A stretch of 64,000 nucleotides of DNA from Adiantum capillus-veneris (lineage: Eukaryota; Streptophyta; Polypodiopsida; Polypodiales; Pteridaceae), in the NCBI GenBank assembly GCA_014529385.2, contig CM043956.1, forward strand, positions 84,619,721-84,683,720. The letters run 5' to 3'. The notes beneath the pieces were generated by a model. That model searched no databases. It was not told where the DNA came from and saw nothing but the letters and a program-made list of their open reading frames with translations. The stretch's first letter is position 1, and every line of letters begins with the position of its first letter. Made by a program: the position numbers and the translations under genes. Below, piece after piece: positions 11,317 to 21,876 of this stretch.

Positions 11317-13155
11317 TACATGGATCACAATCCATGTTCCTCTATCAAAAAAAAAATCTCCAAATTTTGACTGTGTGTAGACAAGGCCATATGCAGACTA
11401 TATACCAATTTTTATCAAATTTTGAGGTTGAGGTACATGGATCGTTATCCATGTTCAACCACATCTAGACTTGATGTCTTGGCAGCTTGTTGCACTCTTT
11501 GTCCACAAGCTAAATTTCAAATCGTTTTGGATTTGGACTTGTTTTGACAAGTCAAATGGCCAACACTAGGTCTGTACTACGGTTTTCAGTCTGTCACCTG
11601 TTTTGCTCTCTTTTGACCCAAACTTGCTTAATTTTTTCCAAAACTGGACTTGGGGATATGTTTCCTTGTGTATGCACTATTGATCTGGAAAGTTCTAGGT
11701 CAAGCTGTCACTATGGGTACATGGATCGCGATCCATGTTTGGAGCCCAAATTGACTTCTTTTAGTACCATCAGATTTAGCATGATTAGGAGGTCGTATGA
11801 TATCAATTTTTTATTTAATGGACCTCTGGATTGAAATTTAGGTCAATTTGGCACTTTGTCAGAATGCTTGATAATTCTGGGCTTTTGTTTTGGTTTTTGA
11901 TATCCAAATTCAGTTTTGATAAGACCACTAGATTCCTTGTGGTGTCCTCTAGATATGGTGCAAATATGGTATCAATCTGTGACAAAGGAACATGGATCAC
12001 GATCCATGTACATATGTGTCAAATTGCACTGAAACTTGGCATACAGCTTCCCAGTGGTCTCCTGATGCTAGCTATGTGGTTTTTGTGAGATTTGGACTTG
12101 TTTAGGTCAGGCAAAAGTTAATCCCTAGGTATTTTTTAGGATTTTCATCTTGCACTATTTTTGGCTCTTTTGACCCAATTTTTGAACTTTTTTGACAAAA
12201 TTTCTTTGGGGACTTTTGTTCACAATGGTCTCTGCTACAAGTTGGAAAACTTTTTGTCCAAAAAATTCTCAAGGGTACATGGATCACGATGCATGTTCCA
12301 CAGCTTTTGGACTTGAATTTTTGGTGTGCTGATAGCTTGTGATGTTTGTAGTTTGCTCCATAAATCTTTTTGATTTTGGATTAGTTTTGCCCTACCAAAA
12401 TTGACTTCTATAGTCTGTTGTGACAGTTGAGAGAATGTTCTGTTTTTGGCTCTTTTGACCACTTTTTACAACTTTTTTGCATTGGGTTCCTTTGGGAAAG
12501 TTGTTCCAAATGGTACCAGCTACCTACTGCTCAAATCTTAGCCAAAAAGTCTTCAAATTCTTTTCATGAGATACATGGATCGCGATCCATGTTTGGAAGC
12601 CAATCAGATATTTCTTGGTACCATCAGAATCAGCATGTTTATTGGATGCTATGGTATTAAAAGTTTGGATTTGGACTAGTTTTGTCATTCAAAAGCAAGT
12701 TTTTATGTCTATCCTACAATTTTTGACTAGTTTTTTTATTTGGCTATTTTGACCAACTTTTTTTAATTTTTTGACATGGTGCCTTTTGGGAAAGTTGGTC
12801 CAAATAATATCAAGGATGTACTTGTCAAATATCAGCCCCAAATGTCAAAAGCTACATGGATCGCGGTCCATGTTTGACATCATTTTCTCATGAATTTTGT
12901 TATGTTGGTTCTCTATGCCCTGTAGAAGCCAAATCTCACCCCTTTCTTAATTTAGATCCCAAAAAGTTGAGAAATGCCAAGTTTTGTGTCTGCAATGCTT
13001 GTTTTGTTGTTCTTGCCCTAACAACCAATTTTGATGTGATTTTTGAGTTTTTCTTTCAAGAAAACTTGATCAGAGAAATATCCCACTGATGCTCACTGTA
13101 ATTGATCACTTTTTGCAAAATTGGTCTCCGAGGTACATGGATCGCGATCCATGTT
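11317..13155 (-). repeat. Array of about 280-bp units with a central palindrome
   Basis: Eight copies of a palindrome with consensus ACATGGATCGCGATCCATGT start at 11317, 11434, 11718, 11989, 12276, 12572, 12853 and 13134. After the first interval of 117 bp the spacing is 271-296 bp. The sequence between copies is related (recurring TTGGCTCTTTTGACC and CTTTGGGAAAGTT blocks), so these are degenerate tandem units. Three palindromes have the perfect GATCGCGATC core. Several others differ at its CpGs, partly as expected from deamination of methylated CpG. The array lies in the leader of E2 between primer site and gag. Confidence 0.85.
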
Positions 13156-13687
13156 CCTCCATAAAATTTGGCCAAACTTTCCATATTGATTCTAGAGAGT
13201 CTACTGATGCCCTTGATCCACAAATTTTTGAATTTGGATCACTTTTGAGGTCTCTACCATCAAATTTTCACAATTTCAGAGTTATGATCATTTTGGCCAA
13301 AATATGGTTTTCAACCTTTTTTCCTCAATCTTATAGCCCAAATTTGATGGTGGTAGTTTCTACTTATACTACTCCTAAGTACTGAAATGAAACATAAAAC
13401 AAAAACAAATAGAACAGGAAAAATTAAAGTCAAAATAGAAAATGGAATAGCACTCTGACAGCATAGAGAAAATCAAAGAATAAAATGCTTTTGGCTATCT
13501 TACTCACAATCCTCTTTACTTCTCAAGAATAGATCTAGCAAGTCCTCGACTTCTAGACTCTATCAAGCACTAAACCTCGTGTCTAGCTACTTCACTGCTA
13601 AGGTGTAAATGGAATGGAAGACAAATCTTCAAAAAGGAACGCTCTAAATATGCAGTAGGTCACTCATTATCTAAGGATCATATCCTT
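13156..13687 (-). other. E2 5' untranslated leader
   Basis: A-rich, non-coding stretch between the primer site and the repeat array. No ORF or structured motif recognised. Confidence 0.5.
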
Positions 13688-13700
13688 GGCAACGGCGCCA
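13688..13700 (-). other. Primer binding site, tRNA-Asp type
   Basis: Minus-strand TGGCGCCGTTGCC lies one base from the LTR end. This matches the complement of the 3' end of plant tRNA-Asp, used by Athila/Tat-group elements (from memory). It shows that the adjoining LTR is the 5' LTR of the element to its left. Confidence 0.8.
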
Positions 13701-13701
13701 A

Positions 13702-14612
13702 TGTTAGCGGGTCGTCCTGACAAACGTTTGCAGCATAGCTTTTTGGTACTAACATAATGTCAATACTCAGGGAAAGTGACTCGGATGGGCCATGGAGACT
13801 CTATGAGATCGTCAATCTCACGAAGTGAACCTTAACAAGAAAACACACTAGCTCAACAAGAAAACCAGCACTCAACGATCAAGGAAATTGGTCTATGTCC
13901 CTTCTCAAGCTCTAGGTCATCACATCATTTCGGCACTTGAAGGGACTCGAAATGCAACGAAACTTTAGGAGGAGGTCTAGGACACCTAGGGACACTATCC
14001 TACCAAGTCTGGTTGCAATCCAACAAGGTACCAAAATCACAATCCATCATGAAAAGGGTCTTGAAAACTGCAACAGAAAATACCAAAAAGGTTTCCCTAT
14101 GGTCTAAGAACACTCTTCTATGGTCAGATGACTATAAATAGTAATTTAAGCACTCAAATCTTCAATTAAGTCTCACAAACGTGTAGTAACGAACCACATC
14201 AAAACTGACAATGGTTACACTTGATTGAAAGAGCAAAGAAAGAGAAACACAATGCAAGTTTTGGAATTAAAAATTGATTACTTCATCATTAGAAAAGTCA
14301 ATTACAAGTTGGAGCATCTTAGTAGCTCGAGCGTACGTTTTCAGAGATCCTTTCTCCTCTAAAGATAAGCCTCCTTTCACATTAAGGTTATTGACATTTA
14401 TAACTAGGGCATTCTAAATGGCGAGTGGCCGATTCACATGGACCTGTATAATTGTCATGACAAACATATAACTCAGGGGATTGATCCACTACTCTGTAAT
14501 CAAGATTTACACAGAGTATTACTACACTAGCTCTGAAAACTAATAGAGTACAAATGTGGTGTCCGACTACGTGTTTGGCCAGTTGGACGTATGTTCGATT
14601 TGTCTTCAAACA
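13702..14612 (-). repeat. LTR shared by E2 (5') and E4 (3')
   Basis: A 911-bp TGTTAGCGGG...TTCAAACA repeat. A primer site is on its left and a polypurine tract on its right, so one LTR serves two same-strand elements. A minus-strand TATAAAT lies near 14396. It is distantly similar to the E5 LTR (shared ACACTTGA...GAAGAGCAA block). Confidence 0.75.
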
Positions 14613-14624
14613 TTCCCCCCTTCC

Positions 14625-15870
14625 TGAATCGTGTCGTCCCTTGACACGAGCTTGTGTAGTCTTGTCATAGGGTGGTCTTCAGCTTTGTCTTGAAGGTTGG
14701 TCTTCATCTTGGGAAGTGCTTTATCATTGATGACTCTCCTCCATTCCTAGAGTGATTCATAGCTATCGTGTTGTTGATGCGTGATTTGAGCTTGATTGTT
14801 GAGGTAAATTCTTCTTGTAGTGCATTATTCTCTTTGTTGCCAGTCTTGGCCGCGAAAATTTATCTTGATGTGGTTGACTTGAAATACTTCATTAGCTTCA
14901 ACATTGTTGATTTGCTTATGTTTTGTTGTTGAGAGATCTCTTGATGATTTCATTATTGCTTGTCATTGTAGGCCATTCGTCAACTTTCCATTTTTTTATG
15001 GAGCTTTGTTGTCCACCTTGGAGGACATAAAAGATTCTCTTGATAAGCATACGGAGACATGGAATTTTTTCTCCAAGTCGTTGTCGACTGATTTGGGTAG
15101 ACATTTCCTTATTTTTTATGTAGAAGGAATATATACAAGAAGTCGATGATGTGATTCTAGATTAGGGTCTAAAATGTGGATGACCAAAGAGAAAAACCCA
15201 GTGGGGCAAAAGTGCCTTTGGTATACGTTCTTATTGGAGTTGAGCATTAGGACTTGAAGTACCTGTCATGCAAGGTGAGTGCTTCGGAGAAACAAAAGAA
15301 GAGTGTAATGCAAGTGCCAATTATGGGACACTCTATATGTTTACAAGAAATTTGTTGAACAAAAGCATGCAGTGTAAGAGATGGAGATGAATGGCGCTTC
15401 AAGGAACAAATGTAGCATGTGTGACATCAACGAACGTCTCATTAGCTTCCACGTTTCCAAATAGGGTTTTGATGTAGAAGCTTCTCCACTTATACCTCAG
15501 TGCCTTGAGTGCATGAGTGTCTTTTGGACTTCCTCCTTCACTTACCACTATACTGCAATGACTTTGACTCTTATGCTCACCTAAACCAACATGAGTGACA
15601 CAAATGTAATTATACTCAACTCTTTCAGCTTGAGCAGTACCTAGAATAACTAAGACGCTTAGACCACAAAGAATATTACATGAAGGTTTGGGACTAATGC
15701 CTCCCTCATTTAGTGGCTTAGCTGCCTGACTCTGACTTGTATGCTATATATTTTTAATGGCGACTTGGACCTACCTGTTCAAGGCCAAAAACCAAATTCC
15801 ATAAGTTTTGGAGATTTAGGCATTTTCCATTTTGTTGATCTTTGGGTGCCACCATTTTGTCCAGTAGGTT
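14625..15870 (-). other. E4 3' region, no recognisable gene
   Basis: T-rich sequence between the pol tail and the polypurine tract. The opening GTCGTCCCTTGACAC resembles the corresponding place in E6 (55255-55270). Short frames here are not supported. Confidence 0.4.
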
Positions 15871-15970
15871 GGTAGATTTAGGCTCCTCTTAACTTGCTTG
15901 TTGTATGTTCACACTACTTTGGTAGATTTAGGCTCCTCTTAACTTGCTTGTTGTATGTTCACACTACTTT
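15871..15970. repeat. Perfect 50-bp tandem duplication
   Basis: Bases 15871-15920 and 15921-15970 are identical, starting GGTAGATTTAGGCTCC. Identity suggests a recent duplication, or an assembly duplication, inside an otherwise old element. Confidence 0.85.
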
Positions 15971-16883
15971 GTGAAACAAGTCCTTCAGTTGTGGTAGAGA
16001 CTGATATAGCCTTTCTATTATTTTCCATGAGAAGCGGTTGTCGAGAGGTGTGGCTTCTATGTGATTGAGTTTCCACGAACGATTTTGGAACCCATCTTGT
16101 TGTTGGTCCTTGTGTGACTGTCTTTGGCATTTTACCTTCTTCTATAATTTAACGGACACTAAGCTTTGGTATCTAGACTTGTGATTTCTATTGTAAAAGC
16201 CTTGCTTTTGAAATTGAAGATGAGGTCTCCATCTGGAGGTTGTCATAGTCTTGGTTGCAATTGGCTTCTGTTGGTTTTGTTGGTTATCATTGCTTGCCTT
16301 TGGATAGAAGCTTGTGCTGCCTGATTTCTCTTGGTTGTTCCAAATGGAGCTACTACTTTTGGTAACCATATTTGAGTGTTACCTTCAAAAAATCCTTGTG
16401 CTTCAAGTAGCTTGACTGGAATCATCCTCTATTGATCTGTTTGTAATAGGTAGCTTCATTGAAGTCTAACTTTGGCACCCATACTTGTCACATTGCTTGC
16501 TTTGAAGGTCTTTTCTTTTGTCTTCTTCAATTTTTCTTTCTCCTAGTTGAGCCGTTTGTCTTTTGTTGATAAATCTTCTTGTTCTTTCTAGAACTCTTTG
16601 GTTGAGGCTAGTAGATCTAGGCTGTCACTTTAGGCGTTTTGGCCTAAACATTAGTGTTTCCTTGGAAGTAGCCTTGAGCAGTGATTGACTCATTTTATGC
16701 TACCCACCCTGTCACTTTATGCTCTTGAGGCTGAACTCGTGTTTGTTGTATCCAAACTAGGTCTTTGACTTGCATGTGCTCTTTCGATACTAACACTTGG
16801 CTGATAGTCTTTGGCTTCTTCCTAATGCTTTGATGTGATGGAAACTTTCGTTCATAGACTTTTTGTTTTGGTTTCCATTGCAT
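15939..16883 (-). pseudogene. E4 pol C-terminal tail
   Basis: Basic, Gln/Ser-rich fragments (16695-16883, 16142-16369, 15939-16130) contain a RWVPKS motif that matches KWVPKI in E5 (25740-26108). They lie in the same order after the second protease. No enzymatic motif. Probably the disordered tail of the polyprotein. Confidence 0.45.
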
Positions 16884-16901
16884 TGTTGATGGTTTGGCTC
16901 A

Positions 16902-17395
16902 TTATGTAGAGGCTCCAGGGGAGTTTTGATGTAGGCTTGTTGAAGATAAATACGTCTTGCGAGCTTGATATACTTCAATGTTTACATTTGCTTTACCTTT
17001 TTCCGAAATGGTTGGCAATTTCTTCTCCACATGGATATGAGGTTCTTTTGGGGCTTTTGATGGTGATGTTGTTGACGCTTTTCCTTCTGGCTGAAAGAAG
17101 ATGTTCCTCCAGCTTTCTGTTAGTATCAGGCTCTCCTTGATGTGATGGGAGTCAATTATGTGGAAAGTATCCTTATACTCCCCGATACTCAACTTGAGTA
17201 CAACTTTTGCCACTCCGAAGCTAGAATTGGTGCTTTAGAATCTGTGTACACTATCTCCTCTATCTCTTTGATTGGTGGATTTACCATCATGATCCACGTT
17301 CCGTAAATCATTAGATTCTTTGTTCCTTCTAGATCTATCACAGCTAAACATGTGATTTTGAGTCCTGTTTCTTTGCATATGCTAAATTTGATCAT
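16902..17395 (-). pseudogene. E4 decayed second protease (PR2)
   Basis: Fragments 17189-17395 and 16902-17213 align in order with E5 PR2 (26286-26990). AVIDLEGTKNL stands where E5 has ALIDTGARVNV. IIDSHHIKESLILTESW stands where E5 has MKDGEIRESLCLGVPW. The catalytic Asp-Thr-Gly has become Asp-Leu-Glu. The relation is inferred by eye from position and about 30 percent identity. Confidence 0.5.
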
Positions 17396-17476
17396 TAGAT
17401 CCTTCTAGATCTATCACAGCTAAACATGTGATTTTGAGTCCTGTTTCTTTGCATATGCTAAATTTGATCATCATAG
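17325..17476. repeat. 76-bp tandem duplication
   Basis: CCTTCTAGATCTATCACAGC begins at 17325 and again at 17401. The following 71 bases are the same in both copies. It disrupts the PR2 remnant. Confidence 0.85.
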
Positions 17477-17679
17477 GAGACAATCAATCCTCTTCTCTAT
17501 CCCTATTCTTCTTTTAATCTTGCATTTTGTGAAAATTTGATGTTGAACTTGGAAACTTGTTTCCTTCATCTGCTTTCATTTGCACTTTTTTGGACTTGGC
17601 TTCTTTGAAACAGCTTTTGTCGATTCTTCAAGTATGTCAATGATGACATATTCTTGTGGTTGCTCTACTTCCTTCATTT

Positions 17680-18003
17680 TCACTTTTGCATCATGCTCCA
17701 GGACATAGCTATCTGTCTCACCTTTTCTGCTTTCACACTCACAAACTTCATTAGCTCCTTCAACACTTTTATCGTAAATAAGGAAGTTATATCATATCCT
17801 TCCTTATCACAGAATTTAGTGAGGGTCACCTCATTCACACACACATCAAGAGTTGCCAGTATTTGATCCCATTTAAAGGGCTCAAATAGCTCCTCTAGGA
17901 ATGGTTTCTTAATGTAAGCTTCATCTTCTACTGAACGCTCTATGTAATGTAAATGGCCTATGAACTTTGAGAATAGCGGAATTAAGAGAATTAGAGTGAG
18001 CAT
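17680..18003 (-). pseudogene. E4 protease-RT spacer domain
   Basis: Shares ERSVEDEAYIKKP, LLEPF/LFEPF, LATLDVCVNE and TKFCDKEGYD with E5 (30932-31588). Domain of unknown function between PR1 and RT in this family. Here it lies directly next to the PR2 remnant, so RT to integrase are deleted. Confidence 0.6.
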
Positions 18004-18044
18004 TTTTGTGAGGTTACTTTGAGAACTTGGAGGGTGAACTTAGT

Positions 18045-18699
18045 TGATGGTAGCAACATAAACATAGTACTTAATTAACTTGACATGAATAATACTTTTG
18101 CAAGAGAGAAAGTATTGGAGAACATGATAGATAAGGACCACATTCACTTGGAGCCAGTCCCCCTCCAAAAGGCATTTGTATTATAGATTCTCCCATCAAG
18201 AGAGACTTTGTTACAATGCAATCTTTGTGCTCCTTGTGACCTTGGTGATGCTATGTATATGGAAAGATTCACGCATCACGAGATTAACATAAACATCACA
18301 AAAAGAATTAACTGTCCCAAGCCTCAGTCCCAAGGCCTCAAACACCTTCGAAGGTGGAGAGAGCTAGCGGGGAATGAGGATAGGGAAGAGGAATAAGAAA
18401 CATTCCATGGGAGAAAGCAATTGTTCCTCACTTATCATCACTCTTCTTGCTTAGCATCGCATAATATCATAGTAATGAAGATGAAGAAGATGGCAAGCTT
18501 GAGCATTGAAGCATGTCTCTTGGTTTGATCTGCATTCCATAGCCAAGAGTGTTGGTGTAGGCTCTCCCTTTCTCAACAAACTTGGAGAAGGAGATGGAGC
18601 TCTTGCATTTTTCACTCTACACAATGAGAGAATTTGTGTGTGTGTGTGTGTATGTGTGTGTGTGTGGGAGAGTATACCCCCCTCTCTCATGATTGGTCC

Positions 18700-18746
<47 letters not shown>

Positions 18747-19255
18747 GTATTATTCTATTATTTCATATGTGTCCTCTTTTATCTCTTTGAAAGAAAGAAC
18801 TTAATTATTTATTCTTTATGTATCTAAATTCTCATTGGACCCCTTTAAAACCTATCCAATAGCATTCAAACACATCATGAGGTCCACATGTGGATGATCA
18901 TTTTAACATGTGTCTTTTATGTTTATTAAGTCATTTGGTTGAAGTGAATACTTCAAAGACTTAGTCAATCAAGCATGGCATGTTCATGTCTCTTGAGAGC
19001 TATCTTTGAATTGAATACTTCAAGAATTTTTGTCATTTAAGCATGTGAGAAACACCTCAAGATTTTGGATAAATTTCCCGCCAAAACTTAGCAAGCCAAC
19101 AAGCAGCTCACGCTTGGGTAGGATTCCCACCTCAAGGTCAGTCCTAGCTTGCCTAAGGTCAAAGGACTTTTGAACAATAACTTTTGGAGGTCTTTAATGA
19201 ATTTAACCCTATGGTATTCAAGCTCCATTAGGTACCATTTGTTTGTGGGTCACCA
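18045..19255 (-). repeat. Chromovirus LTR, copy D, left part
   Basis: Collinear with LTR 49281-50869 of chromovirus B. It shares the GGAGCC(A/G)GTCCCCCCTCC block, ACACCTTCGAAG, CATTGAAGC, the TG-repeat position and CTCATTGGACCCCTTT. The rest of the same LTR is at 34770-34932, so E5 interrupts it. It contains a TG microsatellite (18635-18666) and a CT microsatellite (18702-18744). Confidence 0.7.
18702..18744. repeat. (CT)n microsatellite
   Basis: About 21 CT units inside the chromovirus LTR; absent from the sister LTRs near 42.7 and 50.0 kb. Confidence 0.95.
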
Positions 19256-20154
19256 TGACGGACGTCCATAGCATAGCTCTCACGCATCAACATATTTATC
19301 AATACAAGGGAAGCGACCAGGATGAGGCATGGAACCTCACTAGGGTGTCATTCCTAATGAAGTGAACTCGATGAGATGCATCTATTCATTCTATAAGCAA
19401 ATCAACCACACTATCGCCAAGTAATCTGACTATGTCCTTTTACACAGCTCTAGAGTCGTCACGTCTGTTTACCATGCAAACTTATTCGGAATCGCATGAA
19501 ACTTGAAGAGAAGCTACAGGGGACTATCAGGATTGTATCCTATCACTCTCATAGCATTCTAGAAAGGTACAAAAATCACGATTGTTCGTCCCAAAGTCAG
19601 AAAAAACAACGAACAGGTGATCCTAATGGGTCGTTTTAGGGTCCCTAAAGCCCCTCCTAGGGTCAAAACAACATAAAACACGCATATAGACACTCAAAAC
19701 AACGATTTAAGGTCTCAAACTCGTAGTTAAAAACCTACACCGAATCTTGAATGATTACACTTGAATGGAAGAGCAAGGTAAGAGGGACACGATGCAATAA
19801 ACAAATATGACTTTGGATTACCGTAACCACAATGGCGAAGATTACAAGTTGGAACAGAAAGAAGCTCTCAAACGTACGCTGTCTTCTCATTTTTCCATCA
19901 AAAAGATAATGTTCAAACTTACAAAAAATGACCTTTATAGTTTAGGTCTTTACAAATGGTTTGTCCGGCCAAAAGCTCCTAAACTTCTAGCTCACTCTCT
20001 AACATACAATTGCTCCCAAAAGAATAATCCTCGTAAATCCTTTGACAAGTTCTTGGCTTAGAGATGCTTGCTTACAAAATAATTTTACAAAGGTTTCTCA
20101 TAAAAATATGATCCTTCTCTGGAAACGGCCGCTTGTCGCTTCGTCCGCCAAACA
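19256..20154 (-). repeat. 3' LTR of E5
   Basis: Starts TGACGGACGTCC and ends GCCAAACA on the plus strand. A minus-strand TATAAAG lies near 19933. Preceded on the minus strand by the 3' polypurine tract. Confidence 0.85.
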
Positions 20155-20175
20155 CTCCCCCCTTCCTTATCCTTG
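20155..20175 (-). other. 3' polypurine tract of E5
   Basis: Minus-strand AAGGATAAGGAAGGGGGGAG immediately before TGTTTGGC, the LTR start. Fourteen bases are identical to the internal tract at 25775-25788. Confidence 0.8.
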
Positions 20176-20320
20176 CACGCCCTCGTGCATGTTCAGTGCT
20201 TTGGCCGTTAATGTGGCTCCAATGAAGCAACTGTTGTTGAAAATCTTCTTATTCGAAGGAGAGCTTCCAGGGCTTCTTGATGCTGTCTGAATGGATTTTC
20301 ACTTAACGTGTGTTGGTATG

Positions 20321-20998
20321 CTACGTACCGTGGCTTGAGGTCCTTCGCCATAGGATGGAAAATCCTTGAGTCAATTTCGAAGAATCCTGGAAGGCCTCTT
20401 CAAATGTCTGCAAGTAGTGTGAGGGCAAGTACATTATCCTGGAGTGGAGATTCCAACAGATCCCTCTGTGCCCTTTCAAAAAAAGATTCCACGGATGATT
20501 GTCGCCTTCAGTGTCTTTAAACACCTGGATGCAGGTGATGATCATCCGGGCTATCTTTACTAGCATTTGACAAGCCATGTCGGGGACATCCCGTAGCAAG
20601 GTGATTGTCGAATTCAGTGTGTTGACCATGTAGACTGCTGGAGGGGGCTGCTGCGCTGTCAAGACCGGGTAGTTCAGTTTTTGCAGCCTTGAGCCTTTCC
20701 ATGTGGTGAAATCCTTCCACGTGCGTCTTCTAGGGATTGGGAAGAAAGTAAGATATATTTGTATATGATGAGGAGCGTTGTGGTAGTTAGCTAGATCCTG
20801 TGGCCGTTTGTCTAACCACTTCTGTCTCCACTTTGGGTGGTCGTCGACAAGCATCTGGGCTTCTTCCGCTGTCAGTGCAATGCCTTTGTAACCCCCATCT
20901 TTGTTTCGTGGTGGGGTTGGCTGCATCTTTTCCTTCCGTAGAATTGCTTCATGGCATAACAGAGGAAATGGTAGGTACTCATGGCCAAACCCTTCCAC
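20321..20998 (-). pseudogene. E5 ORF2, C-terminal conserved domain
   Basis: A 225-codon frame. Shared blocks with E1 and E6: HPKWRQKWLDKRP, KLNYPVL, PDMACQMLVKIAR, a C-x-x-VF pair, WNLFLKG, LPSHYLQTFEEAF. No known enzyme motif or membrane segment. It lies closest to the 3' polypurine tract in all three copies. The E5 copy loses the TGFF ending by a frame change. Function unknown. Confidence 0.65.
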
Positions 20999-21038
20999 CT
21001 GCTCTTCTGGCTGTAAGTAGGCTAGGCCGCTGACTCCA

Positions 21039-21827
21039 TTATCTTCTTTTCATAGAGCATGCACTCCTTTGCTGGTCCCTCTGGCATGTTCTTAATGCTC
21101 TCAGTGAGCTCATCTCTAATATCCAGATCTGGCTCAGCAAATTCATGCTCTTGTTCCCCTTGGTGTGATGTTTCAGGAAAATCAGGCACTTGTTGTCCGG
21201 GCAGCACAGCTGCGGTTGACTCTGGGCTTTGTCTGCTTTGATTTGTTGTTGAAAAATCAGATCTTCTTTTTCCTTTAGCAGCGTGTCACCGATCTGCTTC
21301 TGAGTCTCTAATTCGGCGCTTGCTTGAGCTATTTGCTGCTCCAGTTCTTTTATCTTTTTCTCATTTGCCGCCGTCTGGGCCACCATTCCTAATACGAGCA
21401 GCTGTCTTTGAAGCTTTTCTTGCTCTAGCTCCGATTTCAGTGCTGCTATAGTGTTCACTGCAGTGGCATTGTCCCATGTGGAGACCAATGCTCCGGCAAG
21501 TTCCTGGTTTTCCATCAAGGTTGTCAGAGTGCTTTTGACAGTGTTGTATGAACTGTTAATTCTTTGAAATCTTGCGCTCTCGTAATCAAGCTGCTCCGTT
21601 TCTTTCTGTACTCTTGCCGTCAATTCTTGGCATTCCTTTTCTTTGGCGGTCAAATCTATCCTAATGTCCACCGAATCTTTGATCAGAGGCTGAGCCTGCT
21701 GTCGCTCAAGGTCTCTTTCCTCCGTTGTGAGTTCTAGTCGCGCCCTCAAGCTCTCTAACTCCTCTTGCCCAGATGCTTGCTTTTGTTGGGCCTCCTGTCC
21801 CTGCCTTTCCTTTTCACTCAGCACCAC
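21039..21827 (-). pseudogene. E5 ORF2, coiled-coil segment
   Basis: A 262-codon frame, overwhelmingly Glu/Gln/Lys/Leu with heptad-like spacing for about 200 residues (for example LKSELEQEKLQRQLL). A short linker then leads to the C-terminal domain in another frame. The segment resembles the helical part of E6 ORF2 (56532-57155) in character more than in sequence. A structural or oligomerising role is likely. Confidence 0.6.
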
Positions 21828-21876
21828 GTGCTGGCACTAGAACTGTCTTTCTAATTCCTTTAAAGTTTGCGTGTAA

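Larger units (their letters stand above)
2012..14612 (-). mobile_element. LTR element E2, split by nested element E3
   Basis: Internal sequence of one minus-strand element is found on both sides of E3: gag at 2012-2671 and 10582-10900, then a leader with a palindromic repeat array, a tRNA-Asp-type primer site and a 5' LTR at 13702-14612. The uninterrupted homologous gag at 52745-54146 (E7) shows that the two halves were once joined. Pol and the 3' LTR are missing; E1's LTR abuts the truncated gag on the left. Confidence 0.75.
14613..18040 (-). mobile_element. Truncated element E4
   Basis: A polypurine tract (14613-14624, minus GGAAGGGGGGAA) precedes LTR 13702-14612. Upstream on the minus strand are the pol C-terminal tail, a decayed second protease and the protease-RT spacer. 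RT, RNase H, integrase, gag and the 5' LTR are absent. The order matches E5 with pol deleted between 17476 and 17680. E4 has no ORF2. Its right edge abuts a chromovirus LTR near 18040. Confidence 0.65.

Noticed and set aside
11317-13155. CRISPR-like regular spacing of palindromes
   Set aside because: The interval is about 280 bp of related sequence, not short unique spacers, and the locus is in a plant retrotransposon.
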